A stretch of DNA of 43,157 bases from Paenibacillus sp. VTT E-133291 (GTDB lineage Bacteria > Bacillota > Bacilli > Paenibacillales > Paenibacillaceae), in assembly GCF_002264395.1 (NCBI RefSeq), contig NZ_NFVA01000061.1, positions 1 through 43,157 of the forward strand, given 5' to 3'. Position 1 is the stretch's first letter, and each line of letters starts with the position of its first letter. Positions 1 through 6,143 of this stretch are shown here, piece by piece. The notes under the pieces were generated by a model. That model was not told the origin of the DNA and did not search any database. It worked only from the letters and a program-made list of their open reading frames with translations. The position numbers and the translations under genes are program-made.

Positions 1-7
1 GTATCAA

Positions 8-40
8 ACGAAGCTTATGCTTCGTAAAACTTTTAAGGAG
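8..40 (+). promoter_or_regulatory. hemQ 5' leader: short hairpin plus AAAACTTTTAAGGAG
   Basis: A perfect 7-bp inverted repeat (ACGAAGC, loop TTAT, GCTTCGT; 8-25) is followed directly by AAAACTTTTAAGGAG, which contains the Shine-Dalgarno of hemQ. The AAAACTTT..AGGAG block recurs before four other genes in the window, and the hairpin has a degenerate relative upstream of the gene starting at 32841. The promoter lies outside the window. The role is unknown. Confidence 0.5.
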
Positions 41-47
41 TGAGATC

Positions 48-800
48 ATGAACGAAGCCGCTATGACACTGGAAGGCTGGTATGCATTGCATGACTTCCG
101 CTCACTGAACTGGACCGCATGGACGGCAGCAGATGACGAAGAACGTGCTGTTGCTCTGGAAGAATTACATGCTTTTATGCAAGAATGGAGTCCTGTCGAA
201 GAAGCTAAACAAGGCAGCTCCGCGGTATATTCCATCGTTGGCCAGAAGGCCGATTTCGTAATGATGTTCTTGCGCGAAAGCTTGGAAGATCTGAACAAGC
301 TTGAGACGGCCTTTAACAAAATCGCTTTTGCTCAATATACAACTAAAGCCTATTCCTACGTAAGTATTGTTGAATTAAGCAATTACCTTGCGGGGGGCAG
401 CGATGGTAGTGATCCTATGCAGAATCCGCATGTTATCGCACGTCTAAAACCTGTTTTGCCACAAGCGAAGCATATTTGCTTCTATCCAATGAACAAGAAA
501 CGCGAGCTCGCCGATAACTGGTATATGCTTGATATGGATAAACGTCGGGAGCTGATGGCTTCTCACGGATTAATCGGACGAGGTTATGCTGGTAAAGTGA
601 AACAGATTATCAGCGGCTCCGTAGGTTTGGATGATTGGGAATGGGGCGTAACCCTATTCGCTGAAGATCCGCTGCAATTCAAGAAATTAGTCTACGAAAT
701 GCGCTTTGACGAAGTCAGTGCCCGCTACGGCGAATTCGGACCTTTCTATGTCGGCAACCTGCTGACTGAGGATTCTTTTGAGGAAATGCTTAAATTGTAA
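48..800 (+). CDS. hemQ: Coproheme decarboxylase HemQ (ChdC)
   Basis: A 250-residue member of the chlorite dismutase-like HemQ family. In Gram-positive bacteria the enzyme oxidatively decarboxylates coproheme III to haem b, the last step of the coproporphyrin-dependent haem pathway, in the cytoplasm. The C-terminal half has the family pattern: Tyr146 in YPMNKKR, His173 in SHGLIGR and the block GLDDWEWGVTLFAEDP. These two residues correspond by order and spacing to the radical Tyr and haem-ligand His (Tyr145/His172 in the Geobacillus enzyme). Length is normal for the family. The ATG at 48 follows AAGGAG at good spacing. The gene is single and ends at a bidirectional terminator. Haem from this route would feed ctaB and ctaA in this window. 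Confidence 0.95.
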   Translation: MNEAAMTLEGWYALHDFRSLNWTAWTAADDEERAVALEELHAFMQEWSPVEEAKQGSSAVYSIVGQKADFVMMFLRESLEDLNKLETAFNKIAFAQYTTKAYSYVSIVELSNYLAGGSDGSDPMQNPHVIARLKPVLPQAKHICFYPMNKKRELADNWYMLDMDKRRELMASHGLIGRGYAGKVKQIISGSVGLDDWEWGVTLFAEDPLQFKKLVYEMRFDEVSARYGEFGPFYVGNLLTEDSFEEMLKL

Positions 801-801
801 C

Positions 802-846
802 AAAAAAAGGTGAGTCTCCAGATCTTTATGGAGACTCACCTTTTTA
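802..846. terminator. Bidirectional rho-independent terminator
   Basis: A 17-bp perfect stem (AAAAAGGTGAGTCTCCA and its complement) with a short loop, A-run on the left and T-run on the right. It lies between the convergent hemQ (+) and the 92-residue gene (-) and should serve both. Confidence 0.9.
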
Positions 847-851
847 AAATG

Positions 852-1130
852 CTATAACGAAGTTCCCGCTTCCTCATCCTCTTCGCTGCCATCTTCATCA
901 TCACGCAGACTTTCCAAATATTCAGCCGTAGCCCGGTCACGTGCTCGCCCTTTTTCCTTTAAGCGTTCAATGCCAGGGAGAATGAGCAGATCAATTTCTT
1001 TTTGAACAACATACGCTAGATCGTACTGATTCTGATCCTCCAGATAAGATCCAACCTCAATCAGTCCGTTATAACGATCCAATTCTTCTCGGGTCAGCAG
1101 TCCACGCACCTGCACGCTGCAGTGACGCAT
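852..1130 (-). CDS. Small hypothetical protein with acidic C-terminus, coupled to ndh
   Basis: A 92-residue protein of unknown function. The first 60 residues look helical and contain LLTREELDRYNGLIEVG and YVVQKEIDLLI; the last 20 are strongly acidic (DDEDGSEEDEEAG). There is no signal peptide, membrane segment or cysteine cluster. The ATG at 1130 lies one base after the stop codon of the upstream NADH dehydrogenase gene (TAAGATG), and GGAAGA at the end of ndh can serve as its ribosome binding site, so translation is probably coupled. I do not recognise the family. The context suggests a partner or modulator of the NADH dehydrogenase, which is inference only. Confidence 0.75.
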   Translation of the reverse strand: MRHCSVQVRGLLTREELDRYNGLIEVGSYLEDQNQYDLAYVVQKEIDLLILPGIERLKEKGRARDRATAEYLESLRDDEDGSEEDEEAGTSL

Positions 1131-1131
1131 C

Positions 1132-2325
1132 TTATAAGAATCTTCCTTTTTTCAGAACCAGCGGAATCCCACCAATAATGAACAAATAGCGCATATCCAC
1201 AACTTTTTTCAATTGAGCTGCGGTCCAGCCCTTGTAAGTTTTGCTGCCAACTACAGCAATCCCTTGACCTTTACCTAGAGAAGCTACTGTTCCTTTATTG
1301 CTGAATGCGAATTTCTTTGGTTGTTGATTACGGATCGCAGCCACCAAATTATGAGCACAGCATTCTCCCTGTTGCATAGCAATTTGTGCTGTTGGCGGGT
1401 AAGGACGGCCTTCCGGGTTAATCATTAAGGAGCCGTCTCCAATAATAAAGATATTGTCTTGGCCTGGTGCACGTAAATATTCATCTACTTTCACACGTCC
1501 GCGCATAGCTTCAAATCCTGCAGCTTCAATCAGACGGTTTCCGCGAATTCCGCCGGTCCAGACAATTGTAGAAGCTTTTATCTCTTCGCCTGATGCCAGA
1601 ATTACGCCGTTTGGTAGACATTCCTTGATCGCAACACCCATCTTGAAGGTAACACCCTTCTTAGTGAGCAAGTTCATCGCATACTCAACAAGTTCAGGAG
1701 CAAATCCTGGCAGAGCTGTTGGAGCAGCTTCTATGTTATATATATTTACCATGCTTGGATCAACGTCAAATTCTTTGCACAACCCAGGGATGCGGTCAGC
1801 TAATTCGGCCACAAATTCAATTCCGCTAAAGCCGGCACCACCGACTACGAAATTGATATGCTCCTGTGCATTGTTCTCGTTCTTATATTTGGCAAATTGG
1901 TACTCAATATGTTCACGAATCAAACGAACGGAGTTGATGCTCCGGATCGTCAGTGCGTATTTATCAAGTCCTGGAATACCGAAGGTTTCAGGCTCTCCGC
2001 CCAAAGCAATGACGAGATAGTCATACGAAAGAGTACCATCCTCCAAAATAATCTTTTTCTGCTGGGTACGAATTTCCTGAACAGATGACTTAACGAGATC
2101 GATCTTGAATTCATCGATTAGTTTAGAAATAGACACCCGAGTGTGTTCAATACTATCTGTACCCGCGGCAGGCATATGTAGATGGGTAGTAAAATAGTGG
2201 TACTCGTGACGGTTTACGAGCGTGACATCCGCTTCATTATAGTTCAAAGCCTTCTGTAAGCGCTGTGCGGTCAAAATACCCCCATAGCCCGCGCCTAAGA
2301 TTACGATTTTGGGAATACTACTCAT
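1132..2325 (-). CDS. yumB: Type II NADH dehydrogenase (NDH-2, YumB-like)
   Basis: A 397-residue FAD-dependent NADH:quinone oxidoreductase, a peripheral membrane enzyme that passes electrons from NADH to menaquinone without pumping protons. Visible parts are an N-terminal FAD-binding GAGYGG motif near residue 11, a second Rossmann motif for NADH (GGAGFSGIEF), the FAD-binding IGDGSLM block and a C-terminal region with a hydrophobic patch (MRYLFIIGGIPLVLKKG) that fits membrane attachment. The frame stays open 36 codons further upstream, but the ATG at 2325 has GGAAGGAG at good spacing and starts like other family members (SIPKIVILGAGYGG). Downstream it is coupled to the 92-residue gene. It is divergent to yumC, a neighbour pair as in B. 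subtilis. A candidate Rex site lies upstream. Confidence 0.93.
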   Translation of the reverse strand: MSSIPKIVILGAGYGGILTAQRLQKALNYNEADVTLVNRHEYHYFTTHLHMPAAGTDSIEHTRVSISKLIDEFKIDLVKSSVQEIRTQQKKIILEDGTLSYDYLVIALGGEPETFGIPGLDKYALTIRSINSVRLIREHIEYQFAKYKNENNAQEHINFVVGGAGFSGIEFVAELADRIPGLCKEFDVDPSMVNIYNIEAAPTALPGFAPELVEYAMNLLTKKGVTFKMGVAIKECLPNGVILASGEEIKASTIVWTGGIRGNRLIEAAGFEAMRGRVKVDEYLRAPGQDNIFIIGDGSLMINPEGRPYPPTAQIAMQQGECCAHNLVAAIRNQQPKKFAFSNKGTVASLGKGQGIAVVGSKTYKGWTAAQLKKVVDMRYLFIIGGIPLVLKKGRFL

Positions 2326-2391
2326 GTTCCGGCTCCTTCCAAGAGGTAAATCTGTCTTTGTATTTTTTATTGAAACAATGTATGGTCCTTT

Positions 2392-2409
2392 TTGTGAATT
2401 TATACACTT
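2392..2409 (-). promoter_or_regulatory. Candidate Rex operator upstream of ndh
   Basis: Read on the plus strand it is TTGTGAA-TTTA-TACACTT, which matches the Bacillus Rex pattern TTGTGAA-N4-TTCACAA at 11 of 14 defined positions with one perfect half-site. It lies 67-84 bases upstream of the ndh start and overlaps a TATAAA that could be part of its -10. Rex is known to repress the NADH dehydrogenase gene ndh in B. subtilis according to the NADH/NAD+ ratio. The second half-site is poor, so this is only a candidate. Confidence 0.35.
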
Positions 2410-2544
2410 ATATTTAGAAGAAATTCCAATCAAACTTAAAGGATTTCTAAATTGACCATATCCATTGTAAACCTTAGTGTACTATTAATCAAACATTAAA
2501 ATACTAAAAAACGTCACATTCTTATTGTGTTCTAAAGTCTTTCT

Positions 2545-2573
2545 TTGCAGGTATGTGTCACAATGTTTATAAT
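2545..2573 (+). promoter_or_regulatory. Sigma-A promoter of yumC
   Basis: TTGCAG, 17 bases, TATAAT. The -10 is perfect and the spacing ideal. Transcription would start near 2580, leaving about 50 bases of leader before the GTG of yumC. Confidence 0.75.
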
Positions 2574-2629
2574 AAGAAAGAATACAAGTATGGCAAAATG
2601 AATATATCAACTCGGAGGTGTAATATCCC

Positions 2630-3631
2630 GTGACACAAGAGCAATCCGGCGTTCCTATGAGCGACCTTTTAATCATAGGTGGCGGTCCAGCTGGCATGTT
2701 TGCCGCATTTTACGGCGGGATGCGTCAGGCATCCGTAACACTTATAGAAAGTATGCCCCAATTGGGAGGACAACTTGCTGCACTTTATCCTGAAAAATAC
2801 ATTTATGATGTAGCAGGTTTCCCAAAAGTAACTGCACAAGAACTGGTTGACAACCTGACACGGCAAATGGATATGTTTCAATCGAATATCCGGCTGGAGG
2901 AAAAAGTAATTTCTGTTCAGAAACGGGACGAACGCCATTTTGTAGTTACAACCGATGTAGCAGAATATCACAGTAAAGCTATTATCATTACAGCTGGCGT
3001 AGGTGCTTTTGAACCTCGTCGTTTAGAACTGCCAGACGCAGGACGGTTTGAAAAAGCCAACCTTCATTATTTTGTAAATGATTTAAATGCCTTTAAAGAT
3101 AAAAAAGTTCTGATTAGCGGTGGCGGGGATTCCGCAGTAGACTGGGCACTAATGCTGGAACCGATCGCGGAGCAAGTAACCCTAATTCACCGCCGGGATA
3201 AATTCCGTGCGCATGAGCACAGTGTAGAGAATCTGATGGCTTCCAAAGTTAACGTAATTACACCTACTGAAATTACAGAACTGCATGGTGACGAGTTTAT
3301 TACTAAGGTTACCTTATCCCATATCAAGACCAAGGAAACACAAGAAATCGAAGTCGACAGTGTAATCGTCAATTTCGGATTTGTTTCCTCTCTGGGACCC
3401 ATTGCAGAATGGGGTATCGATATTGAAGGAAACTCCATTGTCGTTGACTCACGTATGGAAACGAGTATTCCGGGAATCTTTGCAGCCGGCGATATCACCA
3501 CATATCCAGGTAAGCTGAAGCTAATTGCTGTTGGATTCGGCGAAGCCCCAACGGCTGTGAATAACGCAAAAGTCTACATCGATCCGGAAGCCAAGCTTTC
3601 ACCAGGACACAGTAGTAATATGAAACTCTAA
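2630..3631 (+). CDS. yumC: Ferredoxin/flavodoxin-NADP(+) reductase, thioredoxin reductase-like (YumC)
   Basis: A 333-residue flavoprotein of the thioredoxin reductase-like FNR class, which exchanges electrons between NADPH and ferredoxin or flavodoxin in the cytoplasm. It shows the FAD motif GGGPAGMFAAFYGGMR, the NADP-binding motif SGGGDSAVDWA and the C-terminal FAD block GIFAAGDITTYPGKLKLIA. The CxxC disulphide of true thioredoxin reductases is absent at the position between the two NADP-domain strands, which fits an FNR. The GTG start follows CGGAGGTG. The length matches B. subtilis YumC, and the divergent NDH-2 gene is the same neighbour as in Bacillus. It has its own promoter at 2545-2573 and terminator at 3648-3703. 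Confidence 0.93.
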   Translation: MTQEQSGVPMSDLLIIGGGPAGMFAAFYGGMRQASVTLIESMPQLGGQLAALYPEKYIYDVAGFPKVTAQELVDNLTRQMDMFQSNIRLEEKVISVQKRDERHFVVTTDVAEYHSKAIIITAGVGAFEPRRLELPDAGRFEKANLHYFVNDLNAFKDKKVLISGGGDSAVDWALMLEPIAEQVTLIHRRDKFRAHEHSVENLMASKVNVITPTEITELHGDEFITKVTLSHIKTKETQEIEVDSVIVNFGFVSSLGPIAEWGIDIEGNSIVVDSRMETSIPGIFAAGDITTYPGKLKLIAVGFGEAPTAVNNAKVYIDPEAKLSPGHSSNMKL

Positions 3632-3647
3632 TTCTATCTACTACAAT

Positions 3648-3703
3648 AAAAAAGGGTATTCTGACAGGCCTATCAATACCAGCCTATCAGGATACCCTTT
3701 TAT
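3648..3703. terminator. Terminator between yumC and sda
   Basis: An imperfect stem of about 19 bp (AAAAGGGTATTCTGA..AGGC with GCCTATCAGGATACCC), flanked by A- and T-runs. It is placed to stop yumC from the left and sda from the right. Confidence 0.85.
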
Positions 3704-3762
3704 GTTTGTGACTCGCGGTTTATTTATATGTAGCCTGCTACAAAGGTATACTTTGCGCTGTT

Positions 3763-3915
3763 TTAATGAAGAACCGCATGAACTGGAGAGTGTAAGTTTC
3801 GTTTGCGAATCTCAACGAGTAGAAGAGCGATGAAATCATGCTCTAGTTGCAGTTCTATCGCTCTATGGTAAGAGTCTAGAAGCATCTCATCGGACAATTC
3901 AACCATAACGTTCAT
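3763..3915 (-). CDS. sda: Sda-like sporulation histidine kinase inhibitor (checkpoint protein)
   Basis: A 50-codon gene with the pattern LSDEMLLDSYHRAIEL near its start, followed by HDFIALLLVEIRKRNL. This aligns well with B. subtilis Sda (LSDELLIESYFKATEM, then RDFIELIENEIKRRSL). Sda is a small helical-hairpin protein that binds the KinA/KinB sensor kinases and blocks Spo0A phosphorylation when replication is disturbed. The ATG at 3915 follows AGGAAAGG; a second in-frame ATG three codons on is possible. The gene is monocistronic, ends near the terminator shared with yumC, and carries an unusually complex control region (3945-4201) with a LexA-type box and DnaA boxes. In B. subtilis sda transcription is activated by DnaA, so the context supports the assignment independently. 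Confidence 0.88.
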   Translation of the reverse strand: MNVMVELSDEMLLDSYHRAIELQLEHDFIALLLVEIRKRNLHSPVHAVLH

Positions 3916-3944
3916 CTACCTTTCCTGTATTTGGATCTGAATCT

Positions 3945-3973
3945 ATCATATCAAACTATCATTTTTCGAACAA
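3945..3973 (-). promoter_or_regulatory. Proximal promoter of sda
   Basis: On the minus strand TTGTTC, 17 bases, TATGAT. The -10 matches 5 of 6 bases and the -35 only 3 of 6, as expected for a promoter that needs an activator. Its -35 lies inside the LexA-type box 3967-3980, and DnaA boxes begin 10 bases upstream of it. Confidence 0.6.
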
Positions 3974-3980
3974 GCGTTCG
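3967..3980. promoter_or_regulatory. LexA (DinR) SOS box over the sda -35
   Basis: CGAAC-AAGC-GTTCG. This is a full match to the Gram-positive LexA consensus CGAAC-RNRY-GTTYG, including the degenerate centre. It covers the -35 of the proximal sda promoter, where a bound repressor would block RNA polymerase. Confidence 0.7.
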
Positions 3981-3982
3981 CG

Positions 3983-4082
3983 TTATCCACAAGTACATGT
4001 GGAAATCCTGTGTATAATATGTGCGTAAGCGTTATAAAGGTGATAACTGCACAGTGGAATATGGGGATAATAGTTATACACA
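3983..4082. promoter_or_regulatory. DnaA-box cluster upstream of sda
   Basis: Three 9-mers match the DnaA consensus TTATNCACA exactly: TTATCCACA at 3983-3991 (+), TTATACACA at 4009-4017 (-) and TTATACACA at 4074-4082 (+). Two weaker ones are TTATCCCCA at 4062-4070 (-, one mismatch) and ATTTCCACA at 3998-4006 (-, two mismatches). The cluster begins directly upstream of the sda promoter and LexA-type box. DnaA is the known activator of sda in B. subtilis. The cluster could also titrate DnaA. Confidence 0.8.
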
Positions 4083-4120
4083 GGACTGAACCACTTGCAT
4101 ACAGCTAAAAATATATTTTT

Positions 4121-4139
4121 ATTGTAAATAAATTACAAT
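4121..4139. promoter_or_regulatory. Perfect inverted repeat, candidate operator
   Basis: ATTGTAA-ATAAA-TTACAAT, a perfect 7-bp inverted repeat with a 5-bp spacer in a very AT-rich block (about 4108-4145) beside the DnaA boxes. It lies just downstream of the distal minus-strand promoter at 4173-4201. I cannot assign the protein that would bind it. Confidence 0.4.
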
Positions 4140-4172
4140 ATAATTTACCCCAAAAGAACGCAACTAAACGCA

Positions 4173-4201
4173 ATTTTATCTTACTACTCTATTATCGTCA
4201 A
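4173..4201 (-). promoter_or_regulatory. Distal minus-strand promoter upstream of sda
   Basis: On the minus strand TTGACG, 17 bases, TAAAAT, a strong sigma-A match. It lies just past the end of the ATP-grasp gene and points toward sda, through the inverted repeat and the DnaA boxes. It would give sda a leader of about 250 bases. Confidence 0.6.
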
Positions 4202-4220
4202 TTCTAAAATTTTTGTTAAT

Positions 4221-4883
4221 TTACTGAGGTCTTGTATTAACCTCCAGAATCCATATTTTACCTGAATAATCCACGGCGTAATCAAAACCCAGTTCGCCTA
4301 TTCCCGGGAAATGCCGCTCCATCAGTTCGATACATACTAGCGTAAGCCTGCGCATTTCTGCTTTCTTCGCTGAGGCTTTAATTCGAGGCAACGATCTGCG
4401 AAGCCCTTCTCGACAAGAAAGCATCGTGCCTCCTTTACATAAATTAGTTACGAACAGGCCAGGCCGGGCCAATCTTCCCACCATAGAGCGAAACTCCCAA
4501 ACACCACCATTTCTCACTACTTTGACCCGATAATCAATAGGACGCCCACCAATTCTGGCGAGAGAAATCCCCTGTTGAATCAAATATTTACGTCTAACCT
4601 TGACGAAATGAAGCGCTCGTCTCATGGATCTAAAGTCCTTGTAAATTCGAGTTCTGTCCATATAAGTAAATCCATAACCCCGGCTATCCCGAAACACTTT
4701 AATTACACCGTAGCCTCCACCGCCAACTATTGGTTTAATAACAACATTTCCGTATCTCCGGAGCATGGCTAACAGTGAGTCAGCCGAATACACCCTCGTC
4801 ATTGGTATATAATGAGAAACCCTCGCGTCACTGAGCAATGCTTCTGTCTTCAACCATTTGCTAGCCAGTTGTCTTCCCGACAT
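4221..4883 (-). CDS. YheC/YheD-family ATP-grasp protein
   Basis: A 220-residue ATP-grasp protein of the YheC/YheD type, a family linked to the endospore coat in Bacillus; the substrate is not known. Seen are the nucleotide-binding VVIKPIVGGGGYGVIKV loop region, the strand YLIQQGI, DYRVKVVRN and the C-terminal metal-binding pair ELGFDYAVD and WILEVNTRPQ. It consists of the ATP-grasp domain almost alone and lacks the N-terminal region of the longer Bacillus proteins (more than 350 residues). The protein is basic. The ATG at 4883 follows AAAGGAGGG. It lies upstream of sda on the same strand, but each has its own promoter region. Confidence 0.85.
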   Translation of the reverse strand: MSGRQLASKWLKTEALLSDARVSHYIPMTRVYSADSLLAMLRRYGNVVIKPIVGGGGYGVIKVFRDSRGYGFTYMDRTRIYKDFRSMRRALHFVKVRRKYLIQQGISLARIGGRPIDYRVKVVRNGGVWEFRSMVGRLARPGLFVTNLCKGGTMLSCREGLRRSLPRIKASAKKAEMRRLTLVCIELMERHFPGIGELGFDYAVDYSGKIWILEVNTRPQ

Positions 4884-5215
4884 CGTCCTTTCCCTCCTTT
4901 CACATTCCAGCCTACCCTATACATTACTCAGAAAAGGCCCCGCCCTCTTGTATGATTGTCCGTGTAGGAAGAAGCTCTTAGCAAAAAGGGCATAGAGCTT
5001 GTATCGACAACATTCTCAACCCTGCAGGGTATCATTGCAGATTTTGTAGAACCTTATTTCTGAACATTCGACATCTAAATCACAATGGATGAGTTCACTA
5101 TAACTAGAATAATCTTCAAAATCGTTGTATTATTAATAGCGGTTACATTTTCAATTCCTACTATTATAATAATGAATTAAAGGCTTGCTAAAAAACAGCG
5201 CGGGGAGGGCTCGGA
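4884..5215. other. Intergenic region without a convincing gene
   Basis: 332 bases between the divergent ATP-grasp gene and the small membrane protein gene. It contains a 12-bp palindrome (ACCCTGCAGGGT near 5030), a spaced inverted repeat (AAGCTCT 4972-4978, AGAGCTT 4994-5000) and an AT-rich 3' part with TATAAT at 5165-5170, which is a likely -10 for the gene at 5216 although its -35 is poor. No RNA gene was recognised. Confidence 0.5.
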
Positions 5216-5425
5216 ATGGCTCAGTTTTTTGAGGTATTATATTGGGTGGCCATGCTTGGGATGTCCATCGTATTGGCTGGAACGACTATACTGATCTGCG
5301 CTATCGGCTTAAAATTCATTAAAGACAGACGCAGAGCACTGGGTGCTGGCTGTATTGCCTTTTCCCTTGGAGCCGCAGCGCTCATCGTGTTTATGATTAA
5401 TTACAAGTTTATTATTCCAGCCTAA
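5216..5425 (+). CDS. Small two-helix membrane protein, unknown function
   Basis: A 69-residue protein with two hydrophobic helices (about residues 7-30 and 42-65) separated by a basic loop, KFIKDRRRALGAG, so probably an integral membrane hairpin with a cytoplasmic loop. The ATG at 5216 follows GGGGAGGG. It is a single gene with a candidate -10 at 5165-5170, and is followed by repeat element A and a terminator. The family is not recognised. Confidence 0.7.
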   Translation: MAQFFEVLYWVAMLGMSIVLAGTTILICAIGLKFIKDRRRALGAGCIAFSLGAAALIVFMINYKFIIPA

Positions 5426-5438
5426 TTGTACGCAGGAA

Positions 5439-5535
5439 GCAAAAACGCCTTCAACGTCCCTTAAGGACGGTATGCGTTTTGCGAGAAATATAAGGATAAT
5501 GTATAACATGAAACCTATACTTTCTTATATTTGAA
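5439..5535. repeat. Intergenic double-hairpin repeat, copy A
   Basis: About 97 bases forming two successive hairpins: GCAAAACGC-type arms around CGTCC-CTTAA-GGACG, then GAAATATAAG ... CTTATATTT. The same element, base for base over long stretches, occurs at 22402-22496, and its second half recurs at 26233-26280. It lies 3' of a small membrane gene and before a terminator. No protein coding is apparent. Confidence 0.8.
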
Positions 5536-5581
5536 CAAGCAAAAGCCCTCTCGAGGAATTCCATCGGAGGGCTTTTGCTTG
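5536..5581. terminator. Bidirectional terminator
   Basis: A 15-bp perfect stem, CAAGCAAAAGCCCTC and its complement, with a 16-base loop. It lies between repeat A and the convergent acetyltransferase gene. Confidence 0.85.
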
Positions 5582-5589
5582 TATGTCAC

Positions 5590-6042
5590 TCATATATCTA
5601 ACGAAAGACGAATCATATCCACTACCTTGATCCCATTTTCAACAATCTCTTCACTGTAGTGTCTGATAAAAAAGTCTCTATCGATTCCGGTAATTCTAAA
5701 TCCACATTTCTGATAAAGAGCCAGTTGTCCTACGCTAGAATTTCCCGTACCCACTTCTATTGTCTTCGCACCAAGTAATCTCGCATTCTGAATCGCATGA
5801 TAGACCAACTGCTTACCTATCCCTTTACTTTGCTGATTCTCATCAACGGCTATATTCACTAGCTCCACTGTCTCAGGCCTCGTTTGTAGCAAAACATAGA
5901 CACCTATAATGCAATTCTCCACTTCAGCTACAAAACATTGCCCTCTTTTTAAATACGCTTCAACAAGACTTAGGGAAGGATCGGCTAATAACAACAAATG
6001 TAAGGGAGGTTGTTCTTCTTCGTTTAATTTCCTAATTAGCAT
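5590..6042 (-). CDS. GNAT-family N-acetyltransferase (YvbK-like)
   Basis: A 150-residue GCN5-related acetyltransferase that would transfer acetyl from acetyl-CoA to an amine. The acetyl-CoA binding motif A is clear (VNIAVDENQQSKGIGKQLV, with the Q-x-x-G-x-G loop), preceded by the beta strand FVAEVENCIIGVYVL and followed by motif B (LALYQKCGFRITGIDRDFF). It resembles B. subtilis YvbK in length and in the C-terminal DMIRLSLDI ending. The substrate is unknown. The ATG at 6042 follows AAGGAG. It is a single gene between two terminators. Confidence 0.85.
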   Translation of the reverse strand: MLIRKLNEEEQPPLHLLLLADPSLSLVEAYLKRGQCFVAEVENCIIGVYVLLQTRPETVELVNIAVDENQQSKGIGKQLVYHAIQNARLLGAKTIEVGTGNSSVGQLALYQKCGFRITGIDRDFFIRHYSEEIVENGIKVVDMIRLSLDI

Positions 6043-6082
6043 GCTTTGAGCTCCTTGTGATGACTTTTGTCATTGAGAATAA

Positions 6083-6132
6083 AAAAAGCCTCCAAGCCCG
6101 TGTTGTAGAAATCAACATGGGGCTTGAAGGCG
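6083..6132 (-). terminator. Terminator of yutM
   Basis: On the minus strand GCCTTCAAGCCCCATGTTG pairs imperfectly with CAACACGGGCTTGGAGGC, followed by a run of seven T. It ends transcription of the Fe-S carrier gene before the acetyltransferase gene. Confidence 0.9.
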
Positions 6133-6143
6133 TAACGTCGCGA

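Noticed and set aside
1454..2020. 188-codon plus-strand ORF antisense to ndh
   Set aside because: Lies wholly inside a well-conserved gene, no ribosome binding site, no recognisable protein features.
2326..2433. 36-codon N-terminal extension of ndh
   Set aside because: The ATG at 2325 has a strong Shine-Dalgarno and the normal family start; the extension includes promoter and candidate Rex DNA.
3983..4145. A chromosomal or plasmid replication origin
   Set aside because: DnaA boxes and an AT-rich block are present, but no dnaA, dnaN, rpmH or rep gene is near, and the known DnaA control of sda explains the boxes more simply.
5085..5180. 31-codon hydrophobic ORF between the ATP-grasp gene and the small membrane protein
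   Set aside because: No Shine-Dalgarno, very AT-rich, and its 3' end contains the likely -10 (TATAAT 5165-5170) of the next gene.
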